DNA from: Flagellimonas okinawensis | GTDB lineage: Bacteria; Bacteroidota; Bacteroidia; Flavobacteriales; Flavobacteriaceae | Length of the DNA: 64,000 nucleotides | Direction: 5' to 3' | Assembly: GCF_029194005.1 (NCBI RefSeq) | Contig: NZ_JARFVA010000007.1 | Span: forward strand, 1-64,000 | In this document: positions 38,564 to 45,333 of the stretch, in pieces | How the letters are laid out: every line of letters begins with the position of its first letter | Position numbering within the stretch: position 1 is the stretch's first letter | Translations under genes and position numbers: made by a program | Notes under the pieces: generated by a model | What the model saw: the letters and a program-made list of their open reading frames with translations, nothing else | What the model was told of the DNA's origin: nothing | The model's database searches: none

Positions 38564-39581
38564 TTTCAAATATTTGGTTCGCTATTTCCATGTTTCTGCC
38601 CTGGCCACTATTGATCAAATCTGCATATATTAATAATGCCGGGGCTGCATTGCCTATTACAGATGAGTCATTCCAAAACTTTTTATATATATAAACTTTT
38701 CCTTTTGAGTCTGGTACTAGTCTTAACTGATTGGCAATTAGAGGAATTTCATAATTTGTAAATAAGGTAAAGACCTCTGGTCTTAGTCTACCTGTTAGAA
38801 TGGAAGCACCAGGCTCTCCACCCCAAAGTATATTATTTTGTTGCTCTGCCTGTTCATAAATAAAATCTGATGTTGTTTTTAATGTTAAACTCTTCCATTC
38901 ATTTTCAGAAAGTCTATCAATAAACCTCATTCTTTTCCTTAATATTCTAGGTTTCAATACCTCGTTGTAAGCTACCACCCATCTTTCTAAAAGCTCTTTT
39001 TTATTTTTCAATACTCTTTTTGATCTTGTTTTTAAAATAAAGTTAAGATCTTCAAGCTCAGACATTACGTTGCTTACAGAACCTAATGACACATCTGCTT
39101 TTTGAGCTATCTCTCTGTAGGAATCCTGTAAGTTTATAGGTTCGTTTAATAGATGGAAAATGGTTTTTATACCTGCTTCTTGAAAAGCACGAGATTGATT
39201 AGTGTGGTGTTTAAAGGTTCTTTTCCGGCCCTCCACAAAAATCATTAAATCGCCGTTACTTATGAAAGCATTCCCAGCTGCATCGATATAGTTAATTCCT
39301 CTTTCCTTTAGTTGACTTGCTCCTGCTTTTGAGATATAATCTGCAATAAATATTACTGGCCTATTACTCATGCTTCTCAATTCTTCTAACTTTGATAATA
39401 CAAGTCCTTGATTGGAGGTTCTCATAGTTGATTTAGCTTCTACTATGAACTGAATATCCTTTATATTTAATATCGCATTATATTGCCCCCTATTCGTTTC
39501 AATATCTATTGGAACATCGATGACGTTCTCTAGGTTCGCGACTGCTTCATAAACAAAATCATTATTGTGATACATGGCCAT
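38541..39581 (-). CDS. AbiEi-like antitoxin and autorepressor
   Basis: 346 aa. The N-terminal part (about 15-100) resembles an endonuclease-like fold (YNAILNIKDIQFIVEAKST, with Glu-x-Lys). A winged helix follows (about 145-190; DSYREIAQKADVSLGSVSNVMSELEDLNFI). The C-terminal part (ILWGGEPGASILTGRLRPEVFTLF) is typical of the long AbiEi antitoxins (AbiEi_2 type). It should neutralise the downstream toxin without contacting it and repress the operon. A symmetric array of TGTTCA half-sites covers its promoter and abuts its start codon (39585-39637). Confidence 0.82.
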   Translation of the reverse strand: MAMYHNNDFVYEAVANLENVIDVPIDIETNRGQYNAILNIKDIQFIVEAKSTMRTSNQGLVLSKLEELRSMSNRPVIFIADYISKAGASQLKERGINYIDAAGNAFISNGDLMIFVEGRKRTFKHHTNQSRAFQEAGIKTIFHLLNEPINLQDSYREIAQKADVSLGSVSNVMSELEDLNFILKTRSKRVLKNKKELLERWVVAYNEVLKPRILRKRMRFIDRLSENEWKSLTLKTTSDFIYEQAEQQNNILWGGEPGASILTGRLRPEVFTLFTNYEIPLIANQLRLVPDSKGKVYIYKKFWNDSSVIGNAAPALLIYADLINSGQGRNMEIANQIFENELQHIQ

Positions 39582-39584
39582 GTG

Positions 39585-39653
39585 TGTTCATTTATTTTGT
39601 GTGTTCAGTGACAATGAACAAGTAAATATAATGAACAATCAATTAATAACCAA
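39585..39653 (-). promoter_or_regulatory. AbiE promoter with four-half-site operator
   Basis: Promoter on the minus strand: TTG (39651-39653), 20 bp, TATATTTA (39623-39630). Operator: TGTTCA at 39585 and 39602, TGAACA at 39615 and 39632 (first base given). The spacings are 17, 13 and 17 bp, so the array is exactly symmetric about position 39611. Two half-sites flank the -7 element and two lie between it and the start codon. Confidence 0.65.
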
Positions 39654-39789
39654 GCTTTCTAAGTATTGTATAAATTTCAAAGCAGAACTAAAAAAACAGA
39701 AATATAAGATTGGTACCATACCAATCGAAATTCTAGACACAAAACAAACCGAACTATTCAGTAGCTTGGATAAAAATGCCTTAGTTTAG
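39631..39789 (+). CDS. small protein of unknown function
   Basis: 52 aa possible gene, divergent from the antitoxin: MNNQLITKLSKYC, then KAELKKQKYKIGTIPIEILDTKQ and ending DKNALV. Its first codons overlap the last half-site of the operator. It may be the start of a former antitoxin gene or spurious. Confidence 0.25.
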   Translation: MNNQLITKLSKYCINFKAELKKQKYKIGTIPIEILDTKQTELFSSLDKNALV

Positions 39790-39929
39790 ATTAAAGCTTA
39801 TTTTAAAACAGAAAACATCTTTATCTATAAATCCCAGCACCAACCCAATTTTTAACCATTAATATTGATAATATTCTAAATAATAAATTAACAACTCTAA
39901 TAAAATTTATCTCTACCCCCGCGCTCATC

Positions 39930-39957
39930 AAAAATCTCCGGTTTATGGGCACCGGAG
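39930..39957 (-). terminator. terminator of the DUF932-like gene
   Basis: 7-bp stem CTCCGGT / ACCGGAG (39936-39942 and 39951-39957), followed on the minus strand by ATTTTT. Confidence 0.65.
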
Positions 39958-39973
39958 CGGCCCTTTCTGGCCT

Positions 39974-40810
39974 TTAGACCATCTCACAAACCGTCTCGAA
40001 CAATTGTTTGTCCAAACGTTCCTGTCGTGAAAAGCTTCTTCTGAGGCTACCGTGCAATACAGCATTAAAGGCATTATAGCCCAACCAGAGGTTGGGAGTC
40101 GTACCCAATAACACGGCTTCACGATCTAGGACCTCGATGACCTCACGGGCCCTTTTGGAGGGATCGTCATTGGTATCACTGCACTCATAACGGAAGAGTT
40201 TGGTCCGATCCAGCACCTCTTTCACAAAGGCCTTGGTATCCAATAGCTCCACGGTCATCAATTGATGGAACCTATCGGAGATGGTGTAGAACTCATTGTC
40301 CATAAACTTACGGAACAATCCTTCCAGCTCGGGCATGATCAAGTTCACACAACGCTTGTGGTGCTTGATGGAAAAACCGATCTCCGTTTGGGCCACATGC
40401 AGTCCATTGGAGCACACCTTGCGATAGCATCCAAAATGTCCCGATGTGCGTTCGCTCCCATCATAGGAATTGGTAAAGCGCAGCATGGGCAGTATGGTAT
40501 CCTCCCGCTGTCCCACGGAAAACTGGGAACTGTCGGTAAGGATAAAGTCCATACTGAAACTACGATCGGCCCGGTTGATAGTCTGCCTACGGTAGGCCAG
40601 TCCCGTTTTGATGACCCGCTCCTCGGCTTTCCCAAAAAACAGTTCATTGGGGATATGCCCGTAGCGCTTGGATACCACGTTCACGATCTTCTCATTGCTC
40701 ACAATGGCCCGCTCCATCCCCTTTCTGTTGGGCATTCCCGTCAATGCTTCCAAAGGTCTTAGCTGTACTGGCACAAAGACCTCATCCTGTTGTAATCTGT
40801 TCAAATACAT
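39974..40810 (-). CDS. DUF932-like protein
   Basis: 278 aa from ATG 40810. The middle part has MLRFTNSYDGSERTSGHFGCYRKVCSNGLHV, the signature of the DUF932 family found in phages, plasmids and conjugative elements of Bacteroidota, and a C-terminal LGTTPNLWLGYNAFNAVLHG. The function is unknown; a role in replication or anti-defence has been guessed for relatives, without proof. The open frame extends further upstream, but family similarity starts near MYLNRLQQDEVFVPVQL. Confidence 0.75.
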   Translation of the reverse strand: MYLNRLQQDEVFVPVQLRPLEALTGMPNRKGMERAIVSNEKIVNVVSKRYGHIPNELFFGKAEERVIKTGLAYRRQTINRADRSFSMDFILTDSSQFSVGQREDTILPMLRFTNSYDGSERTSGHFGCYRKVCSNGLHVAQTEIGFSIKHHKRCVNLIMPELEGLFRKFMDNEFYTISDRFHQLMTVELLDTKAFVKEVLDRTKLFRYECSDTNDDPSKRAREVIEVLDREAVLLGTTPNLWLGYNAFNAVLHGSLRRSFSRQERLDKQLFETVCEMV

Positions 40811-41023
40811 AATCAATGATTTAAGGTTAAACAATATGTGCCGGATGCACCAAACGGAAGACAGGCTGTGGAGCGGCAAGGAAACGGAATAAATGTCCCC
40901 TCCCCTACAAGCAGAAACCAACGGAACCGTTTTATGCCGTCCCTTGTCCGGCAACAGGCTGCGACGTTTAGCTTTGGCCACCTATTGATGGAACCCTTAT
41001 TTCCAAAGCTTGCCCAAGTAGTT

Positions 41024-41051
41024 TTGGATTTCATGAAAGTTTGTATTATTG
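41024..41051 (+). promoter_or_regulatory. possible promoter with rRNA-type discriminator
   Basis: TTG (41024-41026), 17 bp, TATTATTG (41044-41051), then CAGCCCGAAA, the same ten bases as behind two of the rRNA promoters. It overlaps the first ATG of the ATPase gene. Confidence 0.4.
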
Positions 41052-41662
41052 CAGCCCGAAATAACAGTGACAACACCAAACCAAATTCCCTACCCTTGAA
41101 ACGAAGCAAAGACCACCTTCCGTTTTATGTAATTACCGGAGGCCCTGGCGTGGGCAAGACCACCCTTTTGGAGGAACTACGTCAACGCGGCTTTAAGGTC
41201 GTGCCCGAAACGGCCCGCCAATTGATCAAGGCGCAACAGGCCATCGACGGGGAGGCCCTGCCCTGGAAAAATAGAAAACGGTATATGGAGCTGATGTTCG
41301 AGGGTTGCAAAGCCCAATTTGAAAAGACCCTCCATGACGTCAGGACCGATCAGCCCGTATTTTTCGACCGCGGCTTTTTGGACGCCCTCTGCTATGCCGC
41401 TTTGGAAGGCCTTCCCATTGACCAGGAAATGAAAAGCTTGGCCGAAACCCGCAGATACCATCCCCAGGTCTTTATCCTGCCCCCTTGGAAGGACATTTAC
41501 CATACCGATGCCCAGCGGACACAGGACTGGAACGAATCGGTGTTCACCTACAACAAAATGATCCAGACCTATCGGGGCTACCAATATGACCTAATTGAGG
41601 TTCCCAGGGTTACTGTTCAGGAAAGAGCGGATTTTGTGTTGGAGTCGATCAATTCCAAGTGA
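41033..41662 (+). CDS. AAA ATPase (AAA_28-like)
   Basis: 209 aa from ATG 41033, or about 188 aa from the TTG at 41096 if the promoter at 41024-41051 is real. The P-loop is YVITGGPGVGKTTLLEEL. The rest (VVPETARQLI, FFDRGFLDALCYA, RYHPQVFILPPW) matches the AAA_28 group, related to NadR-type kinases. The substrate is unknown. It is the last gene before the tRNA-like fragment at 41707 and is divergent from the DUF932-like gene. Confidence 0.8.
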   Translation: MKVCIIAARNNSDNTKPNSLPLKRSKDHLPFYVITGGPGVGKTTLLEELRQRGFKVVPETARQLIKAQQAIDGEALPWKNRKRYMELMFEGCKAQFEKTLHDVRTDQPVFFDRGFLDALCYAALEGLPIDQEMKSLAETRRYHPQVFILPPWKDIYHTDAQRTQDWNESVFTYNKMIQTYRGYQYDLIEVPRVTVQERADFVLESINSK

Positions 41663-41706
41663 ACCATCGCCAGTAACCAATCCTTTCATCGAAGCATACC
41701 CCTTTT

Positions 41707-41748
41707 CTGGAAGGCAAGAGTCCACCGGTTCGAATCCGGTATTCTACA
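41707..41748 (+). other. tRNA 3'-half fragment, possible attachment site
   Basis: T arm ACCGG-TTCGAAT-CCGGT (41724-41740), then ATTCTAC and A, as at the 3' end of a tRNA. No D arm or matching GTAGAAT acceptor strand lies upstream, so this is not a whole gene. Such fragments mark the far end of elements that integrate into tRNA genes. Confidence 0.5.
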
Positions 41749-41763
41749 CTAATGTTTACAAGG

Positions 41764-41796
41764 GCTTCAAGAGTTTATGACTTTTGAAGCTTTTTT
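41764..41796 (+). terminator. terminator after the tRNA fragment
   Basis: Stem GCTTCAA / TTGAAGC (41764-41770 and 41784-41790), then TTTTTT. It is probably the terminator of the former tRNA gene. Confidence 0.65.
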
Positions 41797-41800
41797 CATC

Positions 41801-41822
41801 TGCACGCAATTTGCACGCAATT
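41801..41822 (+). repeat. tandem TGCACGCAATT repeat
   Basis: Two perfect adjacent 11-bp copies, TGCACGCAATT. The same core TTTGCACGCAAAT occurs once at 59165-59177, just before the broken integrase at the other end of the island. Confidence 0.6.
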
Positions 41823-42225
41823 TTGGTTTCAAATAAAACTTGGTTTTTTTGATAAAAACTGGTCTGTTTTGATGTTTTTCACTCTTTGCAGTATATTTTG
41901 AAAAAGTATCACATCATCTATTACATTCTTTAACTTCTTCTTAGCTTTAAGAAGCTATGTCCCATAAAAGGTGAATTTACGAAACCACGAAAGAAACCGC
42001 AATTGAGACTCACTTTGGGAAAGTAGTAATTATTGGAGAACCGTTCCTTAAATCGCCCGTTGTGAAAGACTGGAGTGAAAAACCAGCAGATTCCTTTAAA
42101 TTCTTCGGACCAAGAAGTCTTTTAAAAAACTTCAAAAAGAAGTTCAATTCTTAGGTGAGTACGAACGACTCCAACACTGTGTAAGGTTTAAAAATATTTG
42201 AGTAAGGTTTCTAAGAAATATTCCT
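41823..42225. other. decayed DNA at the island's left end
   Basis: About 400 bp. A plus-strand stretch at about 41975-42145 reads ETHFGKVVIIGEPF and KSPVVKDWSEKPADSFKFFGP and then stops. It looks like a gene remnant without a start. I do not recognise the family. Confidence 0.4.
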
Positions 42226-42588
42226 TTAAAACCTATCCGAATCTGGCCAATATTCCTCGTCTAATTTAACCTCATACTTCTTGAAAAAGAAATGAATGTC
42301 TACCATAGGATTTTTGTCATTGTAAAAGAATGCTTCGGTTAATAGTGCAATAAGCTTTTCCTTCCGTTGCTTTTGGGACAATTTCTCTTTCCTTATCCAT
42401 AGAAATAATCTTTTTAGAAGATTTTTCTACCTCAGGTTTTTCAACTAATATTCTTCCTTATTCTTTGGGATGTATAACAAATGCTCACCACTGTGGTTGT
42501 TCCCCCTTATACACACCTTTCCATTAAAAGGAAAGATTTCAACGGATTCGGCGAGTCCTTTACGATATAAAACATTGCTGTTTTTCAT
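42226..42588 (-). pseudogene. decayed gene of unknown family
   Basis: The minus-strand ATG at 42588 starts a 47-codon frame (MKNSNVLYRKGLAESVEIF, then GKVCIRGNNHSGEHLLYIPKNKEEY) that ends at 42445. Coding-like text continues in other frames: VEKPEVEKSSKKIISMDKE, then KLIALLTEAFFYNDKNPMVDIHFFF and a stop at 42226. At least two frame changes suggest a broken gene of about 120 codons. The first part alone could still make a small protein. Confidence 0.4.
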
Positions 42589-42737
42589 TTTCACGATAAC
42601 TGTTAAAGAAAATATGATCTTAAAATAGCCTTAACGTCAACTTTTACCGTTTTTGTAGAACTAAACCAAAAAGCTTAAAAAAATCAATCTTAAACAAAAA
42701 GGTGAGTGTTCCGTTATTTTCCATAGTTGATATCATA

Positions 42738-43247
42738 CTACTCCTCCAATATTTTTTTTAAATATTCAGAGACTTCTTCGCATTCAGGAACAAATATTTT
42801 GGTTGTAAAAGCCTCATTCTCATCTTTGTATTTTTTAAACATCCTTGAACCATTATTTTTTGAATGAGTTACATTGGCAATTCTATCGCAAAACTTTATG
42901 AATGAAGCATTTTTGGTCTCTCTGATTCCCTTATAGTATTTGTCATTGGCCCGCTCCTGCCTGGTCCGTCCCTTTTCATTTGTCAAGGCATAAGCAAGTT
43001 CAGCAATTGTTTCATTTGTCTCCCTCTTGACATCGTTGTAGGTCTCTCTTGCATCTTCAATAATATCGTGTACCCAACAAGCAGCCAATACATTTTCCCG
43101 TTCATCAAATTCTATCAAGTGTATAAATTTCAAAGCTGTTTCAAACACCATGTTTAAATGAAAATCATAATCATGCTCGCCATATTTTTGATTTACACTT
43201 TTATGTTTTCTGATAGCGTAGTCTTTTGTTCTTTCCAGTATATCCAT
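42738..43247 (-). CDS. HD-domain phosphohydrolase, SpoT-like
   Basis: 169 aa. The HD metal site is visible: His30 (YDFHLNMV), His60-Asp61 (CWVHDIIEDA) and a later Asp in KFCDRIANV. Spacing and the IIEDA segment match the hydrolase domain of RelA/SpoT-type and small alarmone hydrolases. It may cleave (p)ppGpp or a related nucleotide; no synthetase domain is present. It lies just downstream of the phospho-signalling cassette on the same strand, but a gap of about 290 bp makes a shared transcript uncertain. Confidence 0.72.
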   Translation of the reverse strand: MDILERTKDYAIRKHKSVNQKYGEHDYDFHLNMVFETALKFIHLIEFDERENVLAACWVHDIIEDARETYNDVKRETNETIAELAYALTNEKGRTRQERANDKYYKGIRETKNASFIKFCDRIANVTHSKNNGSRMFKKYKDENEAFTTKIFVPECEEVSEYLKKILEE

Positions 43248-43535
43248 AATTGTATGGTCTATTTTTGTCTATGGAGAATAATGGTCACCTTCTCAAGGAA
43301 TTCAAAATTTGATTTAAGAAAAGAGAAAAACCAGATAGTCATTACATTAAAACTTGAGTAAATATCCTGATTCTTTTTCACTTTTTGCTTCCCAAAACCA
43401 ATGGGAATATCATTCATATCATTCTCCAACTGCTAGTGGATGGAGGCATAGATGTTCTTTCAATCAGGTTTTCATGTTTTGAACCATAGGAGTATATTCA
43501 TAAATTTCATTAAAAAAGGAATCTCCACAAAAAAT

Positions 43536-44540
43536 CTACCTGGAATATTCTCCTTTCGCATAAGAAGCCAATATGGATGCATTTGGTGTTTTACAATTAT
43601 TCGGGAAATCGGAGAAATAGATACATTTCGGAATACCTTTTTCAAAGGTGATCCTAACAGTTCCTGGACTGTTGGTTTTGAACCCGTTGTATCTGTAATT
43701 TGCGACCAGCTCTGTGGGTCTTCCTCTGGCATTTGTATATTTTTTTACACCGGATACACTGTTTGGAACGTAACGATTGAATGCCCAAGTTTTTGCCTGG
43801 TCGTCCACTAGGTCGTCTATCAATCTTTCAAAGTCTTGGTCACCACTTGGCCCTCCTGAATTTTTCATTTTTTCATATTTGCTGCGCTCCTTCATTCGAA
43901 TTGCCGGCCGGTCCAGTGCAAACAATCGCAAATTCTCTTCAAGGCGCTCAATAGAGGGACTGGAACAGGGATTAAGATTGAAGATCATGGTCATATCCGT
44001 TGCCAGACCTTTGGCTTTATGGGCCATATCAACGGTGTTTCCCATGGCGTTGGGATCGGTCATAATCTCAATAGTAGTCTTTAGTGCATCGCTGTTCTGT
44101 ATGTCACGAACGGTCAAATAAGCCCCGTAAAGTTGAGGACGTGCATAGATTCCTGTACCAACGGTTTCCCACTGCACGCATATCCTATCCGTCTCCACCC
44201 CGAAAACATCGGTTTTGACTCGTTCCTTAACGCAAACATCTTCCATAATCTCAACTTTATCATAGGGTAGTGCTTGAGGGCACTGCTTTCCAAAAGCCCT
44301 TAGATATTGACTGAATATGGATAGGAATTCCATGTCCTCCCTGGTCATTTCAATGTTTTCAAAATGCCCCCGAAAGACATAGTCAAAGAACTCTGCATAG
44401 TACAATCCTTCTGTATTCAGTTCCATGGAATCGCCGCTCTTTTTAATACTGATTGGATGTTGTTCAACTGGGTAATCAAAGGAACCAAGGAACATAACTA
44501 TCATTATAAGGACTGAATTTTTTAAATACGTATTTTTCAT
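43536..44540 (-). CDS. exported protein of unknown family, last in the phospho-signalling cassette
   Basis: 334 aa from ATG 44540, with a signal peptide (MKNTYLKNSVLIMIVMFLGS). The mature part begins with YPVEQHPISIKKSGDSMELN and contains several Cys (KQCPQALPYD, EDVCVKERVK, LNPCSSPS, IPKCIYF, NNCKTP), which may form disulfides. Other runs are GIYARPQLYGAYLTVRDIQNS and PGTVRITFEKGIPKCIYF. I recognise no domain. It follows the PP2C gene by 44 bp and ends the cassette, so it may be the output or the target of the system outside the cytoplasm. Confidence 0.65.
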   Translation of the reverse strand: MKNTYLKNSVLIMIVMFLGSFDYPVEQHPISIKKSGDSMELNTEGLYYAEFFDYVFRGHFENIEMTREDMEFLSIFSQYLRAFGKQCPQALPYDKVEIMEDVCVKERVKTDVFGVETDRICVQWETVGTGIYARPQLYGAYLTVRDIQNSDALKTTIEIMTDPNAMGNTVDMAHKAKGLATDMTMIFNLNPCSSPSIERLEENLRLFALDRPAIRMKERSKYEKMKNSGGPSGDQDFERLIDDLVDDQAKTWAFNRYVPNSVSGVKKYTNARGRPTELVANYRYNGFKTNSPGTVRITFEKGIPKCIYFSDFPNNCKTPNASILASYAKGEYSR

Positions 44541-44584
44541 CCGTTCAAATTTTCTATAGAAGTTTTTAAGGCTCAAAGCAGTAC

Positions 44585-45328
44585 CTATATCTTATCAATT
44601 TTTATTAGGTAAAAGGAGTAATTATCCTTCGTGTTTCCCTTTGCCTCGGCCGTTATCATTGCTGATATTTTCTCAACAGGAATTTCCTTTTTAAACAACT
44701 TTCCAATTTTTTCCTCGTCTATATTCTCGAGGATTCCATCGGAACAGAGCATAAAGAAATCATTCTCTTGAAGATTTTCGATGGTTTTCACATCTACTTT
44801 GGATGGGTTCAGGCCATTGATCGCCCTCGTAATGATATGCCGTTTGGGATGGTTCCTTGCTTCCCGCGGCGTAATCTCTCCCATATCCAACATTGCCTCC
44901 ACAACTGAATGGTCCTTGGTGCGGTAGAGCACTTCTCCATCACGTATATGGTATATCCTGCTATCACCTAACCAAGCTATCTGCACTTTTCCAACTTGGC
45001 CTGATATATACAAAAGACTCAATGTACTTGCCATGCCCTTTGATTCCGGAAAGTTTCTTAAATGTTCACGGAAGGTATTTTCCACAAATTCTAGGGCTTT
45101 CGACCAATAGGCTGGATCTTGCACTCCCCTGGAAGGGTTATCTTTGATAAAGGAAGCCATTTCGTTACATACCAGACGGGATGCCAATTCACCTTTGGCC
45201 TGGCCACCGACACCGTCACATACCATGAACAGACGGGAATCCTTGGTTGGAATTGCAGGGTATATGGTATCCTCATTTGATTCCCTACTGCCTATTTCAT
45301 TGCAACGGACCGGTAGTTGAATTTCCAT
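44585..45328 (-). CDS. PP2C-family Ser/Thr protein phosphatase
   Basis: 247 aa from ATG 45328. The metal-binding motifs of the family are in place: SRESNEDTIYP (Asp20), VCDGVGGQAKGE (Asp38), CSDGILENI and the C-terminal KDNYSFYLIKI. It would remove phosphate from Ser/Thr residues and so oppose the kinase encoded immediately upstream. The kinase stop lies 5 bp before this ATG; a TTG start would overlap it by 4 bp. The pairing of kinase and PP2C in one transcript is the usual form of a reversible switch. Confidence 0.93.
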   Translation of the reverse strand: MEIQLPVRCNEIGSRESNEDTIYPAIPTKDSRLFMVCDGVGGQAKGELASRLVCNEMASFIKDNPSRGVQDPAYWSKALEFVENTFREHLRNFPESKGMASTLSLLYISGQVGKVQIAWLGDSRIYHIRDGEVLYRTKDHSVVEAMLDMGEITPREARNHPKRHIITRAINGLNPSKVDVKTIENLQENDFFMLCSDGILENIDEEKIGKLFKKEIPVEKISAMITAEAKGNTKDNYSFYLIKIDKI

Positions 45329-45333
45329 TTTCT

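Larger units (their letters stand above)
19687..41700. mobile_element. integrative conjugative element, probably defective
   Basis: It begins next to tRNA-Lys with a tyrosine integrase and contains a relaxase, coupling protein, mobilisation factor, RadC-like and SSB genes, and a tra block of CTnDOT type (traG-I-J-K-M-N). Missing are traA-traF, the N-terminal half of traG, traO-traQ and any topoisomerase. The right end is uncertain; I place it before the tRNA-like fragment, because I found no second copy of the tRNA-Lys 3' end in the window. Confidence 0.7.

Noticed and set aside
41690..41760. A complete tRNA gene
   Set aside because: Only the T arm and 3' acceptor strand are present; no D arm, anticodon arm or matching 5' acceptor strand lies upstream.
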